DNA of 51,854 bases from Candidatus Cloacimonadota bacterium (GCA_018400535.1 JAGYMQ010000089.1:1-51854), one strand, 5' to 3'; positions 8,837 to 17,363 are shown, counted from the stretch's first letter. Made by a program: numbers and translations. Notes: generated from the sequence alone by a model not told the origin.

Positions 8837-9643
8837 ATGGATTTATTTAATGAAATTCGAGAGCAAAAGAATTTTTTTTTGATCGCTGGTCCTTGCGTCG
8901 TAGAAGATGAGGATTTGATGCTGCAAACAGCCGAGAAATTGGTTTCAGAAGCAGCAAAGCGCGATATTCTTTTTATCTTCAAATCTTCCTATAAAAAGGC
9001 AAATCGTTCATCGATCGAATCTTTTGCCGGTGCGGGGATGCAAGAAGGATTGGCAATTTTACACAAGATCAAGCAAAAATTTTCTGTGCCCATCCTAACG
9101 GATATTCACGAATGCAACGAGATTGAAGCAGCTGCAGAAGTCGCTGATGTCCTGCAAATTCCAGCATTTCTTTCTCGACAAACTGAGTTGCTGGTTTCAG
9201 CGGGGAAAACAAATCGGATCGTGAATATCAAAAAGGGACAATTCATGGCTCCAGAAGATATACAGCTTGCTTGTGAAAAAGTTAACAGTACTGGAAATAT
9301 GCAGATTTTTGTTACTGAACGCGGTAGCTGTTTTGGCTATCATAATTTGGTAGTGGATTTTCGCAGCTTTGCAATTCTGCGTTCCACACAATTTCCTGTC
9401 GTTTTTGATATCACGCATAGTCTGCAAAAACCAACGATCGGACAGACCAGCGGTGGATCTCCTGAATATGCACCAATGCTTGCGAAAGCAGCGCTGGCGA
9501 CAGGAATGGTTGACGGAATTTTTTTGGAAACTCATCCCAATCCAGCTCAAGCCTTATCTGATGCCAGTTCGATGCTTCCTTTACACACGATTCCCCGATT
9601 GCTCGATGACCTGTTAAAAATTTCCAGTTTGAAGGAAAATTAA
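8837..9643 (+). CDS. kdsA: 3-deoxy-8-phosphooctulonate synthase (KDO-8-P synthase)
   Basis: Condenses phosphoenolpyruvate with arabinose-5-phosphate to KDO-8-phosphate, the first committed step of KDO synthesis for LPS. Full length at 268 residues. Recognisable blocks are FLIAGPCVVE near residue 15, the FKSSYKKANRSS loop, PILTDIHE, LQIPAFLSRQTELL, VNIKKGQFMAP and VFDITHSLQKP, all in the order usual for KdsA. The ATG is preceded by AGAGGTAAAATAAA. It is the first gene of a compact kdsA-kdsC-lptC-lptA-like group, with kdsC beginning at the very next base after the stop. Confidence 0.95.
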   Translation: MDLFNEIREQKNFFLIAGPCVVEDEDLMLQTAEKLVSEAAKRDILFIFKSSYKKANRSSIESFAGAGMQEGLAILHKIKQKFSVPILTDIHECNEIEAAAEVADVLQIPAFLSRQTELLVSAGKTNRIVNIKKGQFMAPEDIQLACEKVNSTGNMQIFVTERGSCFGYHNLVVDFRSFAILRSTQFPVVFDITHSLQKPTIGQTSGGSPEYAPMLAKAALATGMVDGIFLETHPNPAQALSDASSMLPLHTIPRLLDDLLKISSLKEN

Positions 9644-10168
9644 ATGAATTGGAAAAATATAAAATTGCTGATCCTCGATAATGACGGAGTTCTCACTGAT
9701 GGCTCTATCATCTATGATAATCTGGGAAATGAATGGAAAATGTTTTCTGCTAAAGATGGCTTGGGAATAAAATTGCTCGAATTCACTGACATTCAGATTG
9801 CAGTGATAACGGGTAAAACGTCGCAATTATTAGCAAAACGCTGTGCTGAATTGGGAATAAAAAAACTTTATCAAGGTATCCGCAATAAATTGAAAACGAC
9901 AAGGAATTTATTGCGAGAATTAGAATTGGATTGGGAAAATGTGGCTTACCTGGGCGATGATTGGAATGATTTTCCAGTAATGAAAAGAAGCGCGATCTCC
10001 GCCGTTACTAATGATTCGTTTCCAGATCTGAAAAAAAAAGTTGATATCATCCTCCAAAATAAAGGCGGGGAAAATGCTGTGCGTGAATTTATCGAAATGA
10101 TTCTCAAAAAAAAAGGTATCTATGAAGAAACTCTGGCGAAATTTATTGATCATCTTGAGCATATCTAA
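9644..10168 (+). CDS. kdsC: KDO-8-phosphate phosphatase (HAD family)
   Basis: Removes phosphate from KDO-8-P, following KdsA in the pathway. The 174-residue HAD phosphatase carries the nucleophile motif LLILDNDGVLTDG (Asp12/Asp14), VITGKTS as motif II and YLGDDWNDFPVMK as the metal-binding motif IV. It has no cap domain, as expected for the tetrameric C0-type KdsC family. Its ATG directly follows the kdsA stop and its end overlaps lptC by 47 bases, so all three are co-transcribed. Confidence 0.93.
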   Translation: MNWKNIKLLILDNDGVLTDGSIIYDNLGNEWKMFSAKDGLGIKLLEFTDIQIAVITGKTSQLLAKRCAELGIKKLYQGIRNKLKTTRNLLRELELDWENVAYLGDDWNDFPVMKRSAISAVTNDSFPDLKKKVDIILQNKGGENAVREFIEMILKKKGIYEETLAKFIDHLEHI

Positions 10169-10670
10169 TATATTTTTTGGCTGTTCAAAACAAACTGAAG
10201 AAACATTCATCCAAATTGACGATCGAATTCCTGATGAGCAAGCTGATTCGATCCATGTTTTTTCCACAAAAGGCGAAAAGCTGGAATATGAAATGACGGC
10301 GAAACATATGAACAAATTTTATGATACACAAGAAACCTTTGCTGACAGCGTTTATGTGATCTTTTATGAAGAAGATGGTTCGCTGAAATCAACCTTGAAA
10401 GCAGATCAAGCAATACTAAATGATGCAGAAAATATTTTACGCGGCATCGGGAACGTCGTCATCGTCAGTGAAAATGGCACGATGCAAGCTCCCTTGGTAG
10501 TTTGGGATCGCAATACTAATATTGTGCTGGCGCAAAAAGGTGTAACTTTGATCCGCAATAATAATGTTTTACACGGAAAAGAGATGGAAACTGATCTCTA
10601 TTTGGACAAGGTGAAGATCATCGATGTGAGCGCAGAAGGTGAATTGGAAGATGAAGAATTTGATTGGTAA
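10122..10670 (+). CDS. lptC: LptC-type LPS-export lipoprotein
   Basis: Component of the Lpt bridge that moves LPS from the inner membrane across the periplasm. The 182-residue product starts with a hydrophobic signal ending in NIFFGC, a lipobox, whereas E. coli LptC keeps an uncleaved membrane helix. The remainder fits the LptC beta-jellyroll pattern (SIHVFSTKGEKLEYEM near the start, then LKADQAILND and GIGNVVIVSENG). The 47-base overlap with kdsC and the overlap with the next gene place it firmly in the LPS operon. The lptB and lptF/G genes are not in this window. Confidence 0.85.
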   Translation: MKKLWRNLLIILSISNIFFGCSKQTEETFIQIDDRIPDEQADSIHVFSTKGEKLEYEMTAKHMNKFYDTQETFADSVYVIFYEEDGSLKSTLKADQAILNDAENILRGIGNVVIVSENGTMQAPLVVWDRNTNIVLAQKGVTLIRNNNVLHGKEMETDLYLDKVKIIDVSAEGELEDEEFDW

Positions 10671-11733
10671 AATTTTTCTTTTATCAATATTTCTATTTGG
10701 ATTCCTTATCGCACAGGAAGATGTGCCACGTCCTTATAAATTGGTCCATGCCGATACGTTATCCGTGCAAAAGATCAACGATGAATATGTCAGCAATTTG
10801 ATCGGGAATGTTCATTTCTTTTATGGTGAAACCGAATTCTTTTCCGATTTTGCCGATGTTTTTGAAAAACAAAAAATTGCTCGTCTCCGCGGAAATGTGG
10901 AAGTTTATGACGATACACTTTCGCTTTTTGCCGATCATGCAAATTATTACCGTAAAGAAGAAAAACTTTTTCTGAACCATAACGTTTTTGTGAAAGAAAC
11001 ACATCAAGATTCGACGATCCGAACTTTTAATGCTGATTTTGTGAAATATTATCGTCAAGAAAAAGAGCTCTATGCAGAAAGCAATGTGAGAACTTTTGAC
11101 GAACGGGAAAATCTGCACGGAAGCTGTGGAAATCTAGTTTACTATCAAAAAGAAAATTATGGCTATTTAATGCAAGACCCAATTTTACAAGCTCTGGGGG
11201 AAGATACGCTCACAGTTTCTGCTCAAAAGATCGAATATTTTGATGATTATCAGAAAGTCGTTGCGACTTTCGATGTGAAAACTGTTTCCAATGATTTTAC
11301 TATTTTCAGTAATTTTCTATTGTTCTTTGTAGAAGAAGAAAAAGCGATTTATCAAGGTGAGCCTATCTTTGAATCGGAAATGGCAATTGCGGAAGCAGAA
11401 GAATTTCAAATATTTTTCAATGAGAAAAGGATCGAAAAGGCGGAATTTACGGATTCCTGTCGCGTAGATTTCAAGATCAGTGAAGATCAAGAAAGAAATT
11501 CCTGGGTAAATTCTCGCGAAATGACCTTTAATTTTCGGGATGGGGAATTGGAATTTTGTGATGCGCGCTTTGAAGTAGATTCACGATTTTTCCAAAAAAA
11601 AAATGAAGAAAAAGATTATCTGGAAAATCTGGCAAAAGGCAACCGCTTGATCATTGAGATCGAAGAAGAAAAGATCCAAAATGTTGATCTGATGAAGAGT
11701 ATTAGCGGATTGTATAAATTTGAAAAAAAGTAG
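10651..11733 (+). CDS. lptA: OstA/LptA-like periplasmic LPS-transport protein, extended
   Basis: The start is taken at ATG 10651, where a clean signal peptide begins (MKNLIGKIFLLSIFLFGFLIAQ); a GTG at 10639 is also possible. The mature protein consists of repeating short beta-strand units typical of OstA/LptA jellyrolls, for example LIGNVHFFYGETEFFSD, then ARLRGNVEVYDDTLSLFADHA, then KLFLNHNVFVKET. At about 360 residues it is roughly twice the length of enterobacterial LptA, resembling the longer OstA-like proteins found in the FCB group. It overlaps lptC by 20 bases. The likely role is to form the periplasmic LPS conduit; LptD itself is not in the window. Confidence 0.8.
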   Translation: MKNLIGKIFLLSIFLFGFLIAQEDVPRPYKLVHADTLSVQKINDEYVSNLIGNVHFFYGETEFFSDFADVFEKQKIARLRGNVEVYDDTLSLFADHANYYRKEEKLFLNHNVFVKETHQDSTIRTFNADFVKYYRQEKELYAESNVRTFDERENLHGSCGNLVYYQKENYGYLMQDPILQALGEDTLTVSAQKIEYFDDYQKVVATFDVKTVSNDFTIFSNFLLFFVEEEKAIYQGEPIFESEMAIAEAEEFQIFFNEKRIEKAEFTDSCRVDFKISEDQERNSWVNSREMTFNFRDGELEFCDARFEVDSRFFQKKNEEKDYLENLAKGNRLIIEIEEEKIQNVDLMKSISGLYKFEKK

Positions 11734-11921
11734 AGATTAATTTTTTTTAGTAAATCTGGCGAGCTATCAGCTGATTTTGGAATCAAAAAAACAATATAAT
11801 TATCTAAAAATGAATATTTTCATTGACTGATTTAACTGATTGGAAATCTGTGTAAACGGAATTATTTTCGAACAAATTTTTGATCAGAAGATAAATTCCA
11901 AGAAATATTTAGGAGAACGTA

Positions 11922-12167
11922 ATGAAGAAACTGTATGTGGGGAATATCCCCTGGAAAGCAACCGAAGAAGATTTGAAAAAATTATTTAGTGAATTTGGTG
12001 ATGTCGATAATGTTCGAATTATTACTGATCGCGAAACAGGAAGATCACGTGGCTTTGGATTCGTAGAAATGAATGATGCTGAAGAAGCGATGAGTAATTT
12101 GAATGATAGTGAATTTATGGGTAGAACTTTGAGAGTGAATGAAGCACGTGATAGAAAAGGTCGTTAA
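11922..12167 (+). CDS. Small RRM RNA-binding protein
   Basis: The 81-residue protein is a single RNA-recognition motif with both consensus elements intact: RNP2 as LYVGNIPW and RNP1 as RGFGFVEM, spaced by VRIITDRETGRS. Bacterial proteins of this type are often cold-inducible and bind single-stranded RNA. The ATG follows TAGGAGAACGTA. It stands alone, with a 188-base leader upstream in which I recognise nothing firm, and a strong terminator downstream shared with htpG. Its targets cannot be read from sequence. Confidence 0.93.
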   Translation: MKKLYVGNIPWKATEEDLKKLFSEFGDVDNVRIITDRETGRSRGFGFVEMNDAEEAMSNLNDSEFMGRTLRVNEARDRKGR

Positions 12168-12213
12168 TAATAGATTTTCCTATCCATATTAATATCCTCG
12201 ATTTTGAGGAATT

Positions 12214-12250
12214 AAAAAAAAACCTGCCAATTTATGTTGGCAGGTTTTTT
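12214..12250. terminator. Bidirectional terminator between the RRM gene and htpG
   Basis: AACCTGCCAA, loop TTTATG, TTGGCAGGTT forms a perfect 10-bp stem, flanked by an A-run on the left and a T-run on the right. It can terminate both converging genes. Confidence 0.92.
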
Positions 12251-12259
12251 GGTTTATCC

Positions 12260-14266
12260 TTAATTTATCAATTCTATAACCTTGTTACTAAGATCAATAA
12301 ATTCTTTCAGCTCATCTCCGCTGAATCGCTTTTGCTCCAATAATGCCAGTTTATGAATATATTTCACCAGAATATCCACTTTCTTCTGAGCATTATCATC
12401 GGCAAATTTCACGATCTTCTTGATGATTGCGTTCTGATTATTGACCACGATCGTATGATTTTTTAACATATCCATTTCTTTATTTGGTTGTGACAAATAG
12501 TTCATTTCCTGGAAACGACGCATAAATTCATTGAAGAGGATCATCGCTGGAATATCTTTCGATTTAAGATGTTTTACTTCGGCCGTAACTGTTAAATTTG
12601 CCTGATCCATAATTTCTTTGAAAGCCTTTTCTCCAATACGATTTTTTGCTTCAGGCGTGATCTCGTAGGGCTTGATGTAAGTGATGTCATCTTTCGTGTG
12701 GGAATATGGCGCCAGAGCTGAAACAGCTTCCGGATATTTTTTGATGAAATCAGCATAACTATCTTTATTGAAGCTGGCTTCAATATTATCATTTAAACGT
12801 TTATTAAAGATCTCTTTGATGCGATCTGAAATTGTCCTGTTTTGGGAATCAACGACTTCTTTGCTTTCTTCTACCAGATTGTCATTGATCTCTGAATCAA
12901 TACGCACGAAATTTATATCAGAATTCTTGGATTCCAGATTTTGGAAAAGATGATTATCCAGAACTGAATTGGAAAAAATTACCTCAATGCCCTGTTCTTT
13001 CATTAAATTCAGATAGGAAACTTGTGTGTCTTCGCTCTGAGCATAGTATATTTTTTGGGGTTTTTCTTTTGATTTGTTTCTTTCCAAATATTCTTTGATA
13101 GTCACAAAATCATCGTTAGTTGTTTTAAAAATGACATTATCTCGTAAGGCATCATTGAATTTCTCGTTCGTCAGAAGTCCATATTTGATGAATTCATTGA
13201 TCTCGTTCCAAAGCTTTTCATAGCGTTTGCGATCTTCATCAAAGATCTCTTTCAAGCTATCAGCGACCTTTTTGATGATGAAATTGGATATTTTTTTGAC
13301 CTGTTTATCTTCCTGCAAAAAACTTCGTGAAACGTTCAAAGGAATCTCTGGAATATCGATCCCGCCCCGTAATAGCAGCAAAAATTCTGGAATGATCCCT
13401 TTTAGATCATCAGCCACAAAAACATTGTTGCAATATAATTTAACCTTTCCTTTGTTAACATCGATCTGATCTTTGATCGGCGGGAAATAGAGAATTCCAT
13501 TCAAATTAAAAGGATAATCGACGTTCAGATGGATCCAAAAAAGCGGGTCTTGATAATCATGGAAAAATTTTTTATAAAAATCCTTATATTCTTCATCTTT
13601 GACTTCTGTTGGTTTTTTCAGCCACAAAGCTTCCAATTGATTGACTGGCTCTTTTTCTTTATCAAGATAGATCGGATAGGGCGTGAAATTGCTGTATTTC
13701 TCCAGTAATTCTTTGACTTTGTCTTGTTCCAGATAGTCGCGACTGTCCTTGTTTAAAAAAATTGTTACTGTTGTTCCAATTTCTTTTCGTTTTCCGTCTT
13801 TTGTTGTGTAAGATGGACTGCCGTCACATTCCCAAAAAGCTGCTTGTGAATTTTTTTTGTAGGATAGGGAATCGATCGTGACTTTTTCTGCCACCATAAA
13901 AGAAGAATAAAAACCAAGACCAAAATGGCCGATGATCTTTGATTGCTTGTCTTTATACTTTTCAATGAAATCCTCTGCTCCCGAAAATGCGATCTGATTG
14001 ATATATTTCTTGATCTCGCTTTTGTTCATACCAATTCCATGATCAATCACTTCGATCGTCTTTTTGCGTTTGTTGATCTTCACTTCGATCTTTTTCTCTT
14101 CTTCTTTCATCTCAGGATCTGCGACGCTTCTTTTATTCAGAGCATCAACTGCGTTGGAAATCAATTCTCGCAGGAAAATATCGTGTTCCGAATAAAGCCA
14201 TTTTTTGATTATTGGAAAAATATTTTCACTATGGATGGATAATTTACCTTGTTTTTCATCTGCCAT
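12260..14266 (-). CDS. htpG: Hsp90-family chaperone HtpG
   Basis: ATP-dependent cytoplasmic chaperone. The start is placed at 14266 (MADEKQGKLSIHSENIF), behind GAGAGGTATATT, rather than at the ORF-track start seven residues earlier. The GHKL ATPase signatures are clear: ELISNAVDALNK, VIDHGIGMNK and GHFGLGFYSSFMVA. The middle domain (PEIPLNVSRSFLQED) and the C-terminal dimerisation region follow. The 668-residue length is a little longer than typical HtpG. The upstream region carries a CIRCE operator and a good promoter, so HrcA repression and heat induction are likely. Confidence 0.96.
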   Translation of the reverse strand: MADEKQGKLSIHSENIFPIIKKWLYSEHDIFLRELISNAVDALNKRSVADPEMKEEEKKIEVKINKRKKTIEVIDHGIGMNKSEIKKYINQIAFSGAEDFIEKYKDKQSKIIGHFGLGFYSSFMVAEKVTIDSLSYKKNSQAAFWECDGSPSYTTKDGKRKEIGTTVTIFLNKDSRDYLEQDKVKELLEKYSNFTPYPIYLDKEKEPVNQLEALWLKKPTEVKDEEYKDFYKKFFHDYQDPLFWIHLNVDYPFNLNGILYFPPIKDQIDVNKGKVKLYCNNVFVADDLKGIIPEFLLLLRGGIDIPEIPLNVSRSFLQEDKQVKKISNFIIKKVADSLKEIFDEDRKRYEKLWNEINEFIKYGLLTNEKFNDALRDNVIFKTTNDDFVTIKEYLERNKSKEKPQKIYYAQSEDTQVSYLNLMKEQGIEVIFSNSVLDNHLFQNLESKNSDINFVRIDSEINDNLVEESKEVVDSQNRTISDRIKEIFNKRLNDNIEASFNKDSYADFIKKYPEAVSALAPYSHTKDDITYIKPYEITPEAKNRIGEKAFKEIMDQANLTVTAEVKHLKSKDIPAMILFNEFMRRFQEMNYLSQPNKEMDMLKNHTIVVNNQNAIIKKIVKFADDNAQKKVDILVKYIHKLALLEQKRFSGDELKEFIDLSNKVIELIN

Positions 14267-14297
14267 AATATACCTCTCATTTTGCAATTTTTGAGAT

Positions 14298-14325
14298 AAA
14301 ATAATTTGAGTGCTTATTTTGTCAA
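14298..14325 (-). promoter_or_regulatory. Sigma-70-type promoter of htpG
   Basis: On the minus strand TTGACA (14325-14320) is followed 16 bases later by TATTTT (14303-14298). The -35 box is a perfect match; the -10 box is moderate. A CIRCE half-site, GAGTGCTTA on the plus strand (14308-14316), lies inside the spacer. The full CIRCE is immediately upstream of the -35 box. Confidence 0.6.
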
Positions 14326-14332
14326 AAGAAAA

Positions 14333-14361
14333 TTAAGCACTCTTTTATCGAGAGTGCTTAA
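14333..14361. promoter_or_regulatory. CIRCE element (HrcA operator) upstream of htpG
   Basis: TTAAGCACTC - N9 - GAGTGCTTAA is a perfect inverted repeat with exactly the 9-base spacer of the CIRCE consensus TTAGCACTC-N9-GAGTGCTAA, differing by one inserted or substituted A near each outer end. CIRCE is the operator of the heat-shock repressor HrcA. No T-run follows on either strand, so it is not a terminator. Confidence 0.85.
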
Positions 14362-14407
14362 TCGTCTGCTAAATGCCTTCACCGTAAAGATTATGCTAAT
14401 AATATTA

Positions 14408-14717
14408 TTACCTGACAGATAAAATCACGCGGAAAACATATTCTGGTTCGCTGTATGATGGATTGACGTAATCTCTATTTGTGATGAAAAATCATATCGA
14501 TCGCTATTCCAGCTTCCACCTCTAACTACCTTATTGAACCTGAAACATTTTTTTGGATTATGAAGAGAACAGTTATGATAAAATCCGGTAAGTAATTATC
14601 ACAACAGTATTCGCTGACATTTCCAATAACATCATAAATTTTTAATTTATCTGACTTTTTGTTTTTATTGAACAAATTTTTCTCCGTTGTTTTTTTTATA
14701 AATTGCGAATTTATCAA
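14408..14717 (-). pseudogene. Decayed FGE-sulfatase (SUMF1-type) domain protein, C-terminal fragment
   Basis: On the minus strand three frames each carry a piece of a formylglycine-generating-enzyme-type domain in the right order: IYDVIGNVSEYCCDNY (compare the family's YDMxGNVWEW), then VVRGGSWNSDRYDFSS (RGGSW hallmark), then EPEYVFRVILSVR and a stop (the usual GFRV.. ending). They can be joined only through at least two frameshifts. Upstream sequence to about 14760 may hold further decayed parts. No functional reading is possible. Confidence 0.75.
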
Positions 14718-14829
14718 TCTGCTGGATTTTCCTTTCTGTCAAATTCTTAATAAAATAGCATTGGCTAAAATAATTTAGATTTTCGTTGCCTGAATTATAC
14801 TAATTATTAATTCTTATTTCGAGGAAAAT

Positions 14830-15012
14830 ATGAGAAAAATAGTTCCGTTGAATTCGATTAAATTCACGATCGCTGGCTTGATCCTAAGTATCATCGGCCA
14901 GCTCAATATCGGCAGAAGTTCGCTTATAGCAATTTCTTTGACCGTTCTGGGAGTTATCTTTGCTGGCTATGGAGTTTTTTTGGCTTTCAATTCAAATAGC
15001 TCGAAAGAATAG
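14830..15012 (+). CDS. Small two-helix membrane protein, unknown function
   Basis: A 60-residue ORF with a good ribosome-binding site (GAGGAAAAT-ATG). It contains two predicted membrane helices, IKFTIAGLILSIIGQLNIG and LIAISLTVLGVIFAGYGVFLA (approximate limits), and a short polar tail. I do not recognise a family. The ferredoxin gene begins 59 bases later on the same strand, so the two may share a transcript. It is likely real because of the ribosome-binding site and hydrophobic periodicity. Confidence 0.55.
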   Translation: MRKIVPLNSIKFTIAGLILSIIGQLNIGRSSLIAISLTVLGVIFAGYGVFLAFNSNSSKE

Positions 15013-15071
15013 AAAAAAGAAATATCATGAAACAGTGATCAGAAAATCGCTGAAAAAAAGAGGAGAGTATT

Positions 15072-15254
15072 ATGGCTCATTTGATCAAAAAAGAAGAATG
15101 CATCAATTGTGGTGCATGCGAAGAAGTTTGCCCGGTAAATTGTATTATTGAAAAAGATGAGAAACGTTTTATTAATTCAGAGGATTGCATAGACTGCGGA
15201 GCTTGCAAAGAAGTTTGTCCAGTGGATTGCATTTTGGCTCCGGAAGAGCAATAG
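15072..15254 (+). CDS. 2[4Fe-4S] ferredoxin
   Basis: A 60-residue bacterial-type ferredoxin with two complete cluster motifs, CINCGACEEVCPVNC and CIDCGACKEVCPVDC, each of the CxxCxxCxxxCP form. It is a low-potential electron carrier, probably in fermentative metabolism. The ATG follows GAGGAGAGTATT. The ORF-track entry 14960-15151 overlapping it is a shadow. No obvious redox partner gene is adjacent. Confidence 0.95.
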   Translation: MAHLIKKEECINCGACEEVCPVNCIIEKDEKRFINSEDCIDCGACKEVCPVDCILAPEEQ

Positions 15255-15255
15255 A

Positions 15256-15279
15256 CAAAAAACGTGAACGAAGTTCACT
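15256..15279 (-). terminator. Terminator of pilD
   Basis: Read on the minus strand, GTGAAC-TTC-GTTCAC forms a 6-bp stem followed by GTTTTTTGTC. It lies just past the pilD stop and faces that gene. Confidence 0.65.
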
Positions 15280-15300
15280 AAAAAATCTAACAAAAAAAAT

Positions 15301-16050
15301 TTAGAACATAGTGAAATACAATTGGAGCATAGGATCTGCGGTGAAAATATAGAGCAGAGAAGCCAGCAGTAAATATGGACCAAAAGGAAATTCTTTTTGG
15401 CGGTCATGTTTACTGATCAAAAGGAAAAGCATTGCCAATATCGAACCTAAAATTATTGTAAAAACGATTCCGAAAAATCCTAAAAATGCGCCGATCGCAG
15501 CGATCAATTTGATATCTCCACCGCCTAAGCTTTCTTTTTTAGTTATTTTTTCGAAAGCAACAGCTGTGACCAGAAATAGGAAAAATCCGAATCCAGCTCC
15601 GATCAAAGCAGCTTTTAATCCAATATCGCTTGCTGGCAAAAAACTAAATAATAATCCAACGATCAGTAAAGGAAGCGATAGTTTGTCTGGAATGATCTTA
15701 TGAAAAAGGTCGATGAACAAAATTATCAGCGCAAAAGAAATAAAGATCAGATATTTTAGAAAAAGGATTGAGAAGCCAAATTTGTAGAATAAAAGCAGGA
15801 AAAAAAGAGATGTAAAAAATTCAACGAAAGGATAATGCCAATGGATCTTTTGTCCGCAATTTCTGCATTTTCCTTTTAGAAATAAATAGCTGAGTAGCGG
15901 AATATTATCGAATGGTTTTATTTTGGCATTGCAATTCGGGCAATGAGAAGTGGGAAAAATTATCGATTCTTTGCGTGGAATTCTGCTGATGCAGACATTG
16001 AAAAAGCTACCGAAAACCAGACCAATGATGAATATCAATAAATGGAACAT
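15301..16050 (-). CDS. pilD: Prepilin peptidase / N-methyltransferase
   Basis: Inner-membrane aspartic protease that cleaves and N-methylates type IV prepilins. The 249-residue product has the N-terminal methylase-type domain starting LVFGSFFNVCISRIPR, with two CxxC zinc pairs (CPNC, CRNC). It is followed by multiple membrane helices and the two catalytic-aspartate motifs LFIDLFHKIIPD and GGGDIKL of the A24 family. It is the last pilus gene on this strand, but a terminator hairpin lies between pilC and its ATG, and the T-run of that hairpin abuts the start codon, leaving no visible Shine-Dalgarno. Function is secure; its mode of expression is odd. Confidence 0.95.
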   Translation of the reverse strand: MFHLLIFIIGLVFGSFFNVCISRIPRKESIIFPTSHCPNCNAKIKPFDNIPLLSYLFLKGKCRNCGQKIHWHYPFVEFFTSLFFLLLFYKFGFSILFLKYLIFISFALIILFIDLFHKIIPDKLSLPLLIVGLLFSFLPASDIGLKAALIGAGFGFFLFLVTAVAFEKITKKESLGGGDIKLIAAIGAFLGFFGIVFTIILGSILAMLFLLISKHDRQKEFPFGPYLLLASLLYIFTADPMLQLYFTMF

Positions 16051-16082
16051 AAAAAAAAGCCCGAGCTGATTGCCCGAGCTTT
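16051..16082 (-). terminator. Terminator between pilC and pilD
   Basis: On the minus strand AAAGCTCGGGC-AATCA-GCTCGGGCTTT pairs over 11 bp with two G-U wobbles and is followed by a run of T ending at the pilD ATG. It should end the long pil transcript or attenuate pilD. Confidence 0.8.
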
Positions 16083-16092
16083 GATAGTTATC

Positions 16093-17346
16093 TTATTTCA
16101 TTCCTGAAGTCATTGCCAATCCAAGATTAAAGATCGGTAAATAGATAATTATAATGATATAGCCAACCATTCCTGCCATCAAGATTATGAGAATTGGTTC
16201 AATCAATGAAGTCAATCTTTCGATGACGGAATCGACCAATTTCTGATGGAATTCTGCGCCACGCCGCAATAATGTGTCCATATCACCAGTTTCTTCGCCA
16301 GTGGACATTAACTGCAACAAAATTGCTGGGAATATCTTTGTTTTTTTAAATGCGCCAGCCACAGTGTAACCTTCTTTCACCATTTTTCGACTATTGCGCA
16401 CGGCTTTTTCGACCACAGCGTTTTGCACCACGTTTTGCACCAGTTCCATCGTTTCCATGATTGGAACACCAGCGAACATCAAGATGCTGAAAGTTCTTGC
16501 AAATTTGCTCATGATCGAATTTTCCATCAGATTACCGATAACCGGAAATCGTAGTATGATTGAATCTACGATGAATTTTCCTCTGTCAGAAAGATAGAAC
16601 AAAGCAAAAGCCATTAAGAATCCCAGTATTATCATGAAAGTGAAGAAAATATTTTCTCTCACAAGAGTACTGACAGCAATAGCCGCCATTGTGGGACCGG
16701 GTAATTCTGCGTTAAAACTTTCATAGACACCAGCAAACATAGGAATGATGAAATAGAACAGACCCCAGACGACAACAGCCAGGAAGAAAATGATGAAGAT
16801 CGGATAAGAAAGAGCAGACCAAACTTTGCGTTTCGTATCTTCGATCTTTTCCAGATATTCTGCTAATTCATCTAATATTGTGTGCAGCGTTCCAGAAACT
16901 TCTCCAGCTTTGACCAGAGAGATATAAAGTGGATTAAAAACACCAGGATGTTGTTCCATTGCTTCTGAAAGACTGAATCCTTTTTTGATGTCGTCAGATA
17001 TTTTTTTCAGGACTTTACTGAATTTTTTGCTTTTTTCTTCTTTCTCTAAATTTGTGATCGCCTTTTCGATCGTGAGGCCAGCAGAAAACATTGTAGAAAG
17101 CTGTCTTGTAAAGAATACCAGCGTTTTCAGACGCACGCCAGTTCGCAGCTTGTAAAATGCTAACATAATTTTGTCAAACATGGATACTCTGTCTTTAAAT
17201 TTTCCTTCTGCTGCTGGTTTTACTTTGATGATTATATTTCCTTCTTTGGTCAGCTTATCTATTGCCTCATCCATAGAATTAGCTTTTAAAGAGCCTTCGA
17301 CTCGAATTCCTTTTGCGTCTTTAATTATATATTGATAACTTGCCAT
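16093..17346 (-). CDS. pilC: Type IV pilus inner-membrane platform protein
   Basis: A 417-residue GspF/PilC-family platform protein that couples the assembly ATPases to the pilus fibre. It has the two duplicated T2SSF domains, with the signature regions VFFTRQLSTMFSAGLTIEKA and FARTFSILMFAGVPIMETME, each followed by membrane helices, and ends in a C-terminal helix near the final residues. The N-terminus (YQYIIKDAKGIRVEGSLKA) is the usual cytoplasmic beta-region. The gene follows pilB after 17 bases. Unambiguous family call. Confidence 0.95.
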   Translation of the reverse strand: MASYQYIIKDAKGIRVEGSLKANSMDEAIDKLTKEGNIIIKVKPAAEGKFKDRVSMFDKIMLAFYKLRTGVRLKTLVFFTRQLSTMFSAGLTIEKAITNLEKEEKSKKFSKVLKKISDDIKKGFSLSEAMEQHPGVFNPLYISLVKAGEVSGTLHTILDELAEYLEKIEDTKRKVWSALSYPIFIIFFLAVVVWGLFYFIIPMFAGVYESFNAELPGPTMAAIAVSTLVRENIFFTFMIILGFLMAFALFYLSDRGKFIVDSIILRFPVIGNLMENSIMSKFARTFSILMFAGVPIMETMELVQNVVQNAVVEKAVRNSRKMVKEGYTVAGAFKKTKIFPAILLQLMSTGEETGDMDTLLRRGAEFHQKLVDSVIERLTSLIEPILIILMAGMVGYIIIIIYLPIFNLGLAMTSGMK

Positions 17347-17363
17347 AAATTATCCTTCGATAT

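Noticed and set aside
11768-11783. TGGCGAGCTATCAGCT, GG and GC spaced 12 bases apart, upstream of the RRM gene
   Set aside because: Four mismatches at conserved sigma-54 positions and a location 140 bases upstream make it no better than chance.
14960-15151. ORF 14960-15151 overlapping the small membrane protein and ferredoxin
   Set aside because: It is an out-of-frame shadow of both neighbouring genes, with basic low-complexity content and no ribosome-binding site.
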